A DNA stretch of 9,079 nt from Candidatus Fermentibacteraceae bacterium (GCA_029932015.1 JAOZQW010000078.1:1-9079); one strand, 5' to 3'; positions 1-6,404 are shown, counted from the first letter of the stretch. The notes: a model not told the origin generated them from the sequence alone. Numbers and translations are program-made.

Positions 1-1
1 A

Positions 2-505
2 CCTGGGGGAGGTTACTACTTCACATCTGATACCGGGGACGCCTCGATCCCGAGGTTCATGGAGAGCTACGATGGAGCCCTTCCCTCGGGTAGCTCCGTT
101 GAGCTGTGGAACCTTACTGAACTCTGGAGACTGACAGGTGACCCGCACTACCGCAATTCTGCCGAGGGCATTGAAAGCGCTTTCGCAAGCGCCGCTGCAG
201 CATCCCCCTCAGGGCATGCAATGATGCTCTCCTCAGCATTGGCAGGCGGCTCTGGTGTGGAAGTGGTTGTTACCGGAGAGAGGGACGATCCGACCGTTCG
301 CGAAATGCTGCATGTCCTGGCCGAGGGGTACCATCCGCGAAGGACAGTGCTTCTCATTGAGCCAGGCGGTGGTGCTCCCATGCCGGATTGGTTGCCGGAT
401 ATCAGCGTTCAGGGCAGTCCGGCAGCTTACGTATGCAGGGAGGGAGCCTGTATGCTTCCAGTATACAGTGGCTCTGATCTGAGTGAACTCCTCTCCTCAC
501 TCTGA
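2..505 (+). CDS. C-terminal part of a YyaL/SPATA20-type (DUF255) thioredoxin-domain protein, 5'-partial
   Basis: The frame is open from the first bases of the window, so this is the last ~167 residues of a longer protein; an internal ATG at 59 is not its start. The visible part begins GGGYYFTSD, followed by an ESYDGALPSGSSV stretch and a WNLTELWRLTGD helix. It ends with AYVCREGACMLPV. These match the C-terminal third of the YyaL/SPATA20 family (normally ~650-750 aa: an N-terminal thioredoxin-fold DUF255 domain, then an alpha/alpha six-hairpin glycosidase-like domain). The thioredoxin domain lies outside the window. The biochemical role of the family is unsettled; it is usually described as a cytosolic thioredoxin-like protein with a cellobiose-epimerase/N-acylglucosamine-epimerase-like barrel. 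It ends with TGA at 503-505, and I see no strong terminator behind it. The family call is confident; the function is not. Confidence 0.85.
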   Translation, partial: PGGGYYFTSDTGDASIPRFMESYDGALPSGSSVELWNLTELWRLTGDPHYRNSAEGIESAFASAAAASPSGHAMMLSSALAGGSGVEVVVTGERDDPTVREMLHVLAEGYHPRRTVLLIEPGGGAPMPDWLPDISVQGSPAAYVCREGACMLPVYSGSDLSELLSSL

Positions 506-613
506 TCGTTCTCCCTGAATCCTGACATGGAGTGCAGGCATGAGGAGATTTGATCTGTTATGTAAGCCATGTGAATTGTGGGATTGTAGACGATAACTGG
601 GGAAGGGACATGG

Positions 614-1033
614 ATGGGAAAGGAACTGGAGCTGGAGCCTGGAGAGAGGATCCTTGAAGAGCAGTCGCGGTATACACTGCAGGGCACCGGTAAGCTGAAG
701 TACCCGGTACATACGAAATGTATAATTACCGACCGGAGATTCATCTATTTCGACCCCGGAAAAGGAGCGCTCCTTCATTCACAGTTCGGTCTACTGGGTC
801 TCCTTCTCAGGAAACTTGCCAAGGGCAAACCGATGAGCCTTCCACTGAAAGGTATGAGGGTTGCCAGAGGCAAGTATTACAGGAACAAAAAGATACTAGA
901 GCTCAAGACCCTTGATGGTGCATCCATATTCCTTGACCGTTTCGAGAAGTCACTTGAGTGGTTCAGGGGAGTACTCGAGAACAACGGCGTCAGTCTGAGT
1001 CAGACCAGCGAAGAGGAGTGGCACATCCTCTAG
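614..1033 (+). CDS. Small PH/GRAM-like domain protein (139 aa)
   Basis: This is a 139-residue soluble protein with no signal peptide. The ATG at 614 is preceded by a GGAAGGGA ribosome binding site at 601-608; another ATG at 610 is in a different frame. Residues 10-46 run from GERILEE to the ITDRRFIYF strand, the usual signature of bacterial PH-like/GRAM/YcxB-type domains ('gE.il....g....g.l.lTdrRliy'). A basic, leucine-rich segment (residues 58-75, LLGLLLRKLAKGKP) and further beta strands follow, then a C-terminal amphipathic helix around residues 109-123. Such domains often bind membranes or proteins, but no specific ligand can be inferred. It lies 108 bp after the YyaL-type gene and converges on the DUF1622 gene 34 bp downstream. 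Fold assignment is moderately sure; the role is unknown. Confidence 0.7.
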   Translation: MGKELELEPGERILEEQSRYTLQGTGKLKYPVHTKCIITDRRFIYFDPGKGALLHSQFGLLGLLLRKLAKGKPMSLPLKGMRVARGKYYRNKKILELKTLDGASIFLDRFEKSLEWFRGVLENNGVSLSQTSEEEWHIL

Positions 1034-1067
1034 TGGATCCAGCTGAATGAGGAAGGTGCGGGGAGGC

Positions 1068-1421
1068 TCAGTCCTCGTCCCGTTCTTCACCATTTTGCAG
1101 AGCTCGCATCTCATACAGCAGGAAATAGTTGAGAATTGTCCGGATGGCGACTATTGCCGCAAGCTGTCCGAGATCCTCCCAGGTTGGCGAAACGGCGCTT
1201 TTCAGGATGTCCGCTCCTATCAGGAGTTCAAGGGCAAGCGACAGGGCGTGTCCAAGTTTCAGCCTGCCTCTCGGCATTTCACGTGCGCTGCATCGGCTAC
1301 GAAGGTTTCTGGAGAAGTATATCCATAGCGCCTGGATCATTCCGGTGAGGATCACTGCGGCAGCAGCGGCTTCGGCAATCCAGGCTATGTGAGTTACAAT
1401 GGTCTGTACAAATGCCTGCAT
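1068..1421 (-). CDS. DUF1622 family integral membrane protein
   Basis: This 117-residue membrane protein has hydrophobic segments at about residues 8-36, 58-76 and 84-104. The block LALELLIGADILKSAV..TWEDLGQLAAIVAIRT-LNYFL (residues 62-101) is the hallmark of the DUF1622 family, and the protein is the usual length for it (~110-125 aa). The tail is charged and acidic (NGEERDED). The function of DUF1622 proteins is not known. Its ATG is preceded by GGAGAG about 6 nt upstream on the minus strand. It is the last gene of a probable minus-strand operon with the lipoprotein and the MazG-like frame, starting ~70 bp after the true end of the latter. It converges with the PH-like gene. Confidence 0.85.
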   Translation of the reverse strand: MQAFVQTIVTHIAWIAEAAAAAVILTGMIQALWIYFSRNLRSRCSAREMPRGRLKLGHALSLALELLIGADILKSAVSPTWEDLGQLAAIVAIRTILNYFLLYEMRALQNGEERDED

Positions 1422-1491
1422 GCTTTACTCTCCGTTCATATACCGACCTGCACCGGCAGTCATGGACGATCGGCAGGGACTCGAAAGCTGA

Positions 1492-1836
1492 TCAGGGAAT
1501 GTCGGTGTACTTGGCAGCGCTCCCCTTCGATGTCTCAACCGGGTACTTCTTTTCGTTTATATCCAGTTTGCGATCGATAATGGCTTATAGATCAAGATCC
1601 ATTTCGTGAGCTATCATCGCAACGAAGATGGCTATATCTGCTATCTCCTCACCGATGGCAGTGACGGTATCAGAGGGGAGATTGCGAGATTCCTCTGTGG
1701 TCTTCCACAGAAAATTCTCAAGCAGCTCCCCGGCCTCGATGATGATTGCTTCAGCGAGATTCTTGGGGTCGTGAAACTGTTTCCAGTCCCTCTGATCCCT
1801 GAAATCGATTATCCTCTTTCTCTGACTGCTGAGCAT
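1492..1836 (-). pseudogene. MazG-like nucleotide pyrophosphohydrolase, interrupted by an in-frame TAA at codon 84
   Basis: Translation from ATG at 1836 gives 83 residues and then stops at TAA (1585-1587). The first part is a typical MazG-like/dCTPase-type protein: IIDFRDQRDWKQFHDPKNLA (residues 9-28), then the metal-ligand motif E34-x-x-E37 (IEAGELLE) and E64-x-x-D67 (EEIADI). Reading on in the same frame past the TAA gives 30 more residues, including KLDINEKKYPVE and SKGSAAKYTDIP, ending in TGA at 1492-1494. That is the conserved C-terminus of this family, so the intact protein would be 114 aa, the normal length. The family hydrolyses (d)NTPs to NMP and pyrophosphate as cytosolic nucleotide-pool cleaners. 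The simplest reading is a one-base GAA-to-TAA change. All catalytic acids lie before the stop, so an 83-aa product might keep partial function; a sequencing error is also possible. Its start codon directly abuts the upstream lipoprotein's TGA. Confidence 0.8.
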
Positions 1837-2595
1837 TCAGACCTCCTCCTCGAGAATTTCCCTGTTTGTTTGCATCATGACGCCATCAACCAGCTCCTCT
1901 GTAACGGAATAGAGTGTGTCACCCTCCCATTCCGTATGTATCCGAATGGCAAGTACGGGAATTCCTTCAGCGATATCGAATACTCGCGTTTGGTAGAGCC
2001 CATAGCCATCCCTGCTGAATGATCTGATCCTTTGGTCCTCAGCTAGGAATTCAGGGGAGACCAGTCCCAGTTCCTCCCACTCTTCAACTCTTCCGAAGCC
2101 GCTGGTCTCAGGATCATACAGCCAGAAGAGCCAGTATGTGTTCGGTCCTGCTGTTGGATGCTCCATCAGTCTGAAATCCATGTAACCGTCGAAGTTCATG
2201 TCCTCAATGACAAGGTATCCTGAAGCATCCATTACATCCGGAATATCCGCTTCGAGGTTCTGGAACACGGTGGTCTCACCGCCTTCCAGTGGACGGAGCG
2301 AGATAGTATGGATCCTGTGGAAACCATCTACCGTCTCAGGCGGTCCAGTCCACAGGAGAGATATCTCCCATTCAGCTCCGTCAGGTGCAACAGCGAGCGT
2401 GCAGGTGGTCAGACCCGGACTGGATGGATCGACCGCCTCAATTGTTCTTACCGAGGGGATATCAGTATCAGTTTCGATAGTGAGTCCATCTGATCTGCCG
2501 CCCTCTGCAGCCGCGGGATCCTGTGGCTCGCCGCATGCCGCTGCAAGCAGCAGGATTGCTGTGATCAGACCTGATTTCAGGGTGTTGCCCAACAT
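1837..2595 (-). CDS. Predicted lipoprotein with XAC2610/FG-GAP-like DxNxDG segment
   Basis: This is a 252-residue exported protein. I chose ATG at 2595, which has GGAGG 6 nt upstream. A longer frame begins with TTG at 2625, but it puts ten extra residues before the signal peptide. The N-terminus (MLGNTLKSGLITAILLLAAAC) is a lipoprotein signal with Cys21 as the likely lipidated residue, followed by a low-complexity acidic/alanine linker. The mature part contains D132-x-N134-x-D136-G-x-x-D140 (DMNFDGYMD), resembling a calcium-binding loop. The segment WLFWLYDPETSGF (about residues 155-167) comes next. This combination is typical of XAC2610-like/FG-GAP-like bacterial proteins of unknown function. 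It is the first gene of the minus-strand operon with the MazG-like and DUF1622 genes. Lipoprotein status is well supported; no role can be stated. Confidence 0.75.
   Translation of the reverse strand: MLGNTLKSGLITAILLLAAACGEPQDPAAAEGGRSDGLTIETDTDIPSVRTIEAVDPSSPGLTTCTLAVAPDGAEWEISLLWTGPPETVDGFHRIHTISLRPLEGGETTVFQNLEADIPDVMDASGYLVIEDMNFDGYMDFRLMEHPTAGPNTYWLFWLYDPETSGFGRVEEWEELGLVSPEFLAEDQRIRSFSRDGYGLYQTRVFDIAEGIPVLAIRIHTEWEGDTLYSVTEELVDGVMMQTNREILEEEV
1842..1847 (-). promoter_or_regulatory. Ribosome binding site of the MazG-like gene, inside the lipoprotein's last codons
   Basis: On the minus strand AGGAGG lies 5 nt before the ATG at 1836, within the Glu-Glu-Glu-Val codons that end the lipoprotein. 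The lipoprotein TGA (1839-1837) is followed with no gap by this ATG. This arrangement suggests translational coupling of the two genes. Confidence 0.7.
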
Positions 2596-2601
2596 GGTCA
2601 G

Positions 2602-2606
2602 CCTCC
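2602..2606 (-). promoter_or_regulatory. Ribosome binding site that fixes the lipoprotein start at 2595
   Basis: GGAGG on the minus strand sits 6 nt before the ATG at 2595. The upstream TTG at 2625 has no comparable site, so the shorter start, which also begins a clean signal peptide, is preferred. Confidence 0.65.
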
Positions 2607-2616
2607 AGTGCAGGAT

Positions 2617-2646
2617 TTGAGTCAACTACTTCGATGAGGTTATAAT
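2617..2646 (+). promoter_or_regulatory. Candidate sigma70-type promoter, with overlapping minus-strand -10
   Basis: On the plus strand TTGAGT (2617-2622) and a perfect TATAAT (2641-2646) are separated by 18 bp, pointing at the 2818 gene about 165 nt further on. The same AT-rich patch read on the minus strand gives TATAAC (2644-2639), a possible -10 for the lipoprotein operon, although I see no good -35 for it. The 222 bp between the divergent starts at 2595 and 2818 is the natural place for both promoters. This is a visual consensus match only; the promoter for this organism's main sigma factor is not known. Confidence 0.35.
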
Positions 2647-2817
2647 CATCTGTTGTGCTTGACGCGAACAGGTCTGTGCGAAGAAGGAAGTACTTAAATG
2701 AAGAGATATGCTTTCATCGACGGTCGCGGATAACCTCCCACGTATGGTGAGGGGAGACGAATTTGTGGTCTTGTTGAGGATCTGTCCGCAAACCACAGTT
2801 CATGACGAGGAGCGGGA

Positions 2818-3177
2818 ATGATACCTGATCCAGTTGTGATGCTGACGATGGGCTATCCTGCAGAGGACCCGCCGGTCAGACCGAGATATCCGATGTCCTT
2901 TCATCTGTTCGAAGAGAGATATCCTGAACTCTCGGCAGATGAGGTGAGTGAAGCGATCGATGTAATGGACACAGGATACCTGGAGCAGGAGTACTACAGG
3001 AAGGCCGACTTCATGATCCCCCTGCCAGAAGGGGCTGCGGAGAAATTCACTTTCGATGACTATTCATGGACGGAGCACATCTCGCGAAAGCTCGGTCTGT
3101 GGGGTGCTGATCCACAGGAACTGATGAAGGCTCTCGTGAGTTGTGGATTCAGGATCACCCAGGAAGGGGATGAGTAA
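2818..3177 (+). CDS. Nitroreductase-family C-terminal fragment (N-terminal FMN-binding part absent)
   Basis: This 119-residue ORF has ATG at 2818 preceded by GAGGAG (2806-2811), and an in-frame TGA lies upstream at 2803-2805. Residues 1-25 (IPDPVVML.MGYPAEDPPVRPRYP) match the region near the end of nitroreductases, where 'IPd.....l.iGYPae.p.prpR.pl' follows the FMN-binding core. The rest (LFEERYP, DTGYLEQEYYRKADF, YSWTEHISRKLG) resembles the longer C-terminal extension in some family members. The roughly 160-170 residues that bind FMN and form most of the dimer are missing, and I could not find them in any frame of the preceding 220 bp. It is therefore probably a 5'-deleted remnant, although it retains a good ribosome binding site and may be translated. 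It could instead be an independent small protein derived from such a tail. Nitroreductase activity is not expected. Confidence 0.6.
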   Translation: MIPDPVVMLTMGYPAEDPPVRPRYPMSFHLFEERYPELSADEVSEAIDVMDTGYLEQEYYRKADFMIPLPEGAAEKFTFDDYSWTEHISRKLGLWGADPQELMKALVSCGFRITQEGDE

Positions 3178-3224
3178 TATCCTCCACTTGTAACGACAGG
3201 TGATCAGGGGTAATATTCACACTT

Positions 3225-5195
3225 GTGATCTCTCCGGTGCGGGCAGCCGGGGAGAAACCAGGCGCCGGAGGGGTGACTGGAGAGACATTGGTTCGATCTT
3301 CACCTGAACTGCTTTCACTGCCAGTTGCGGCAGACTGTATCCCATTACAGATCTGGGTTCTATCAGATGCTGAGACCTATTCCTTCGCGAATGCAGTACA
3401 TGCTTCATTTCTCGGCAGAAGTCCTTCCTCTTTCCTCTCGTCAAGGATCATCGATGTTCTCGGGATGTCCCCTGGGACCGATCATCTCATTTCCGTGAAC
3501 AGAGATGTCATAGCCCGGCGGGAATCTCTTCGTACCGAGGAATGGGTGCCGGATCACACCGGATCCAGACGTCTCCTTGATGTAACCAGGACTCCGGTCT
3601 CGATTTCCGGCAGTGGACACAGCTGCCTGATCTGCACAGCCTCCGATGTTACTGCCAGATACATGCTGGAGCAGCAACTATCAGCAAGCGAGCACCTTTA
3701 CGGTATTGTTGTGAACCAGAGCCGTGACGGTATCTATGTCTACTCGGGTTCTACATTCAAATTCGTCAACGACAGGCTTTGTGAGATGCTCGGTTATCCG
3801 AAGGAGGAACTTCTCACTCTCAGCGTCGAGTCACTCGTTCATCCGGAAGACAGGCAGCGTCTTGCGTCGTATGGAACTGCCCGATCAAATGGTACCCCCG
3901 CTCCTGAACGATACCAGGCCCGTATCGTGAACGCATCCGGAGATGTGAGAGACTTCGACTTCATTGTTTCCAGGATACCATTCGAAGAGGGTATAGCCGC
4001 AATAGGAACCGTTCGCGATGTAACGGGGCAGCAGGCCGCACAGCGCAAGCTGGAGGAACTCAGCTCCAGAACGGTCCGCATGGACAAACTACTATCCGTT
4101 GGGGAGCTCGCAGGCGGAATAGCCCACGATTTCAATAACCTGCTTACAGGAATACTGGGCAATATTCAGCTGGCAAGACCTGAATGCGGTCCAGATGCTC
4201 TTGAGCACCTGACTGCTGCAAGCGGGATATGCAGGGAGGCAGCGGAACTCACCGGACAGCTCCTCGTCTTTTCCAGCGGTGGAGATCCCATAAGGAGTGC
4301 TTTATCGGTCCCATCGATTCTCAGGGAAGTAGTCACAGCTTCTCTTGAAGCTACGGATATCACCTGCAGCTTCGACCTTCCTGAAGACCTCATGTCCATC
4401 ACTGCGGACAAAGTGCAGTTCATCCAGGTCGTAAGGAACCTGGTTTCCAACGCTGTATGCGCCATGCCGGAGGGAGGAAGGCTCTCCGTCTCTGCGATCA
4501 ACATGTCCTCGAGGGATGTATCACCTGGTATGGCGGACAGGAAGGAGGGCTATCTGATGATCTCCATTGCTGACACCGGTACTGGTATCGACGAGGAGAG
4601 TCTTCCGAGGATATTCGATCCCTTCTTCTCCACCACAAGCGACAGGCCTGGTGCGGGACTGGGACTATCCATCGTTTATTCCGTGGTCAGAAAGCATGAA
4701 GGCTACGTAATGGTCGAGTCCGAGCCTGCAAAGGGCACATGCTTCAAACTCTACTTCCCGGCTGCCGGTGTCTGCGAATTCAATGCCACTCATGCAGATA
4801 GTGTGGAAAAAATGGAAGCCACAAGTGTACTCCTCATGGATGATGAGGAGATGATACGGAGCGTCAGCGGAGAGATGCTTGATGTCACCGGATTCGCGAC
4901 ACGAACCGCTTCAGACGGACTGGAGGCCTACGAGAAGTACCGCAGGCGCTTTGAGGAGGGCACGCCTTTCGACGTTGTCATCCTCGACCTGACTGTGCCT
5001 GACGGCATGGGCGGGAAGGAATCCATGGAACTCATCAGAAAGCTTGATCCAGAAGCAAGGATCATTGTTTCCAGCGGGTACTCCAACTCACCGGTCATGT
5101 CGAGATACTCTGAGTACGGTTTCAATGAGGTCCTGAGAAAACCATACACTATCACTGAACTCAGGGATACAGTCCTGAGGGCTCTCAGAGACTGA
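3225..5195 (+). CDS. Hybrid sensor histidine kinase: PAS-PAS-HisKA-HATPase-REC
   Basis: This 656-residue protein (from GTG 3225) has no membrane segment, so it is probably a cytosolic sensor. Two PAS domains occupy roughly residues 30-145 and 155-268; the second has the clearer signature (NQSRDGIYVY, FVNDRLCEMLGYPKEEL, HPEDR). The kinase core has phospho-acceptor His301 in GELAGGIAHDFNNLLTGILG, an N-box around Asn409, a G1 box with Asp450 (DTGTGI) and a G2 box near Gly478 (GAGLGLSIV). A C-terminal receiver domain (about 535-655) has Asp539/Asp540, phospho-acceptor Asp588 (VILDLTVPDG), Ser in IIVSSGYS, and Lys639. All catalytic residues are present, so autophosphorylation and intramolecular relay are expected. 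There is no DNA-binding output and no neighbouring response regulator, so the partner is elsewhere. The start is uncertain: GTG 3225 lacks a ribosome binding site, while in-frame TTG 3288 has GGAG five nt upstream and would give 635 aa. Confidence 0.93.
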   Translation: MISPVRAAGEKPGAGGVTGETLVRSSPELLSLPVAADCIPLQIWVLSDAETYSFANAVHASFLGRSPSSFLSSRIIDVLGMSPGTDHLISVNRDVIARRESLRTEEWVPDHTGSRRLLDVTRTPVSISGSGHSCLICTASDVTARYMLEQQLSASEHLYGIVVNQSRDGIYVYSGSTFKFVNDRLCEMLGYPKEELLTLSVESLVHPEDRQRLASYGTARSNGTPAPERYQARIVNASGDVRDFDFIVSRIPFEEGIAAIGTVRDVTGQQAAQRKLEELSSRTVRMDKLLSVGELAGGIAHDFNNLLTGILGNIQLARPECGPDALEHLTAASGICREAAELTGQLLVFSSGGDPIRSALSVPSILREVVTASLEATDITCSFDLPEDLMSITADKVQFIQVVRNLVSNAVCAMPEGGRLSVSAINMSSRDVSPGMADRKEGYLMISIADTGTGIDEESLPRIFDPFFSTTSDRPGAGLGLSIVYSVVRKHEGYVMVESEPAKGTCFKLYFPAAGVCEFNATHADSVEKMEATSVLLMDDEEMIRSVSGEMLDVTGFATRTASDGLEAYEKYRRRFEEGTPFDVVILDLTVPDGMGGKESMELIRKLDPEARIIVSSGYSNSPVMSRYSEYGFNEVLRKPYTITELRDTVLRALRD

Positions 5196-5207
5196 ATTTC
5201 GTCAGTC
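5190..5207. repeat. Perfect inverted repeat spanning both convergent stop codons
   Basis: GACTGA (5190-5195) and TCAGTC (5202-5207) form a perfect 6-bp stem with the 6-nt loop ATTTCG. The kinase TGA and, on the other strand, the beta-propeller TGA are the ends of the two arms. No T-tract follows in either direction, so it is at best a weak bidirectional transcription-end hairpin. The symmetry may partly arise because both genes end in GAC-TGA. Confidence 0.35.
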
Positions 5208-6350
5208 GCCGACCAGCTTAAGCGTATAGAGCTTCTGATAGCCGTCCAGGGGATCCATCGACCAGGCGAGAATTCCGAACTCGTCGATCTTTATTTCCCA
5301 GAGCAGTCCCTGGTAGCCGGTAATGGTCGGAAGTGATGCGGTGAAGAGGTGTTCTCCGGCGTAGTCGAAAACATCAAATGTAGGAGTTCCCTCAGTACCC
5401 CTTCTGACCCAGAGCCTGTCCTGGTCATCGATCCCCATTGAATGGATCATCCATCGGAAAGGGTTCACATCGAAGTCCGTGGTTACATTGGCCCCCATGT
5501 TCCTGGCGCGCTGGTTCCAGAACTCGGCCTCAAAGGCGATCTCATCGGCATCCTTCTCCACCATCGGGATGTCCATGGATATCTCGACGAAGGGCTCACC
5601 GGTCAGATCGAAGCCGGTTATCTGATAAACCTCGGGATCCCTCGGACCCATGAAGACATTGCCTTCTCTATCGGAAGTCCAGGTCTGGGCAAAATAGGCT
5701 TCCTCCACCAGTACCGAGAAGTCAATGAAGTCGAAGGGGAAGGTGTTCTCCCAGTAGACAAGATTCGCTTCCGCTGAATCCGCAGAGAACCTCCCCACGA
5801 TAGCCGTCGCGAAAAGCTGGTCGTTCTCGATGTCCCAGCTGATGAGGTTTCCGATGAACTGGTCGCCATCTGCAGGAGTTATCCAGAGGATGGGCTCGTT
5901 CGTTATCTCGGCTGAAATTCCGAGCCATTCACCTTCGGGACTGAAGAGATGGATGCCGCCTGTCTGCTGGTCCAGTACAGCCATCCTGCCATCTGTGAGC
6001 CTGGTCATCGAAAGAGGATTGATGAACTCTCCCGGCCCTGATCCGCGCCTGCCGTGATTCCTTACGAATTCACCGTCAGCAGTGTATTCCCTGACGCGCG
6101 CAGCCGGTCTGTCGAGCAGCAGGATGTTGCCCTCGGAGGTGTGTGAGACGGCTTCGATAGAGCCAAGCACGAAGTTGGAATCACCCAGCTCCACTCCAAT
6201 TGAATCGACAAAGACAAGCTCGCGAAGGCTGGTCTGGGCATCCGGTTCGGTGATCTCCTGGACAGGCTCATTCCCTGTCCCGCAGCCGAAACCGGCAAGA
6301 CTGATAATGCTGATGAGCAGAAAATGTATGTGAAGTATCCCTCTGTTCAT
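5202..6350 (-). CDS. Exported six-bladed beta-propeller protein, probable lipoprotein
   Basis: I start this 382-residue protein at ATG 6350, which has AGGAGG 6 nt upstream. The frame extends further upstream to 6488, but that stretch would precede the signal peptide and lacks a start signal. Residues 1-22 (MNRGILHIHFLLISIISLAG plus FG) form a hydrophobic signal ending at Cys23, followed by GTGNEP. The site (GFGC) is a loose rather than ideal lipobox, so lipidation is likely but not sure. The mature part has propeller repeats: NILLLDRPAARVREYTADGE, then GRRGSGPGEFINPLSM and GRMAVLDQQTGGIHLFSPEG, typical of the six-bladed beta-propeller (NHL-like) lipoprotein family. Such proteins sit on the envelope and probably bind partners or ligands; no enzymatic residues are recognisable. 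It converges with the kinase (6 bp apart) and diverges from the 6511 gene. Confidence 0.82.
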   Translation of the reverse strand: MNRGILHIHFLLISIISLAGFGCGTGNEPVQEITEPDAQTSLRELVFVDSIGVELGDSNFVLGSIEAVSHTSEGNILLLDRPAARVREYTADGEFVRNHGRRGSGPGEFINPLSMTRLTDGRMAVLDQQTGGIHLFSPEGEWLGISAEITNEPILWITPADGDQFIGNLISWDIENDQLFATAIVGRFSADSAEANLVYWENTFPFDFIDFSVLVEEAYFAQTWTSDREGNVFMGPRDPEVYQITGFDLTGEPFVEISMDIPMVEKDADEIAFEAEFWNQRARNMGANVTTDFDVNPFRWMIHSMGIDDQDRLWVRRGTEGTPTFDVFDYAGEHLFTASLPTITGYQGLLWEIKIDEFGILAWSMDPLDGYQKLYTLKLVGD

Positions 6351-6356
6351 GAAATC

Positions 6357-6362
6357 CCTCCT
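6357..6362 (-). promoter_or_regulatory. Ribosome binding site that fixes the beta-propeller start at 6350
   Basis: AGGAGG on the minus strand lies 6 nt before the ATG at 6350. This supports the short form, beginning directly with the signal peptide, over the longer open frame that reaches 6488. Confidence 0.75.
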
Positions 6363-6381
6363 TGTTGCTGTTATGAAGTAA

Positions 6382-6404
6382 CATACTAACCTGATGCAAG
6401 TATG
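6382..6404. promoter_or_regulatory. Inverted repeat CATACT-N11-AGTATG in the divergent intergenic region
   Basis: Two perfect 6-bp arms (6382-6387 and 6399-6404) lie between the divergent exported-protein genes, 32 bp upstream of the 6350 start and ~107 bp upstream of the 6511 start. The centre-to-centre distance is 17 bp, compatible with a dimeric regulator binding site. A 6-bp match in a 160-bp AT-rich spacer can arise by chance. I see no convincing promoter pair for either gene in 6351-6510; TTGACC at 6441-6446 lacks a good -10. Confidence 0.25.

Noticed and set aside
506..613. Searched the spacer between the first two plus-strand genes for a terminator, tRNA or small gene
   Set aside because: No stable stem with a T-run, no cloverleaf and no promoter pair was visible; only the ribosome binding site of the 614 gene is clear.
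1585..1587. The TAA as evidence of stop-codon reassignment or a special recoded residue
   Set aside because: Genes at 2818-3177 and 7267-8271 use TAA as their normal stop, and there is no sign of a recoding element; a simple nonsense change or sequencing error is more likely.
1606..2022. A 138-codon plus-strand frame
   Set aside because: It is antisense to the MazG-like gene and the end of the lipoprotein, both of which have recognisable conserved motifs.
2198..2620. A 140-codon plus-strand frame antisense to the lipoprotein
   Set aside because: It is Ser/Pro/Val-rich in the style of a complement shadow, with no ribosome binding site or family signature, whereas the minus-strand lipoprotein has a signal peptide and a good site.
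3185..3202. Hairpin CACTTG-TAACGA-CAGGTG after the nitroreductase fragment as a terminator
   Set aside because: The stem is only 6 bp with a G-T pair and has no T-tract, too weak to call.
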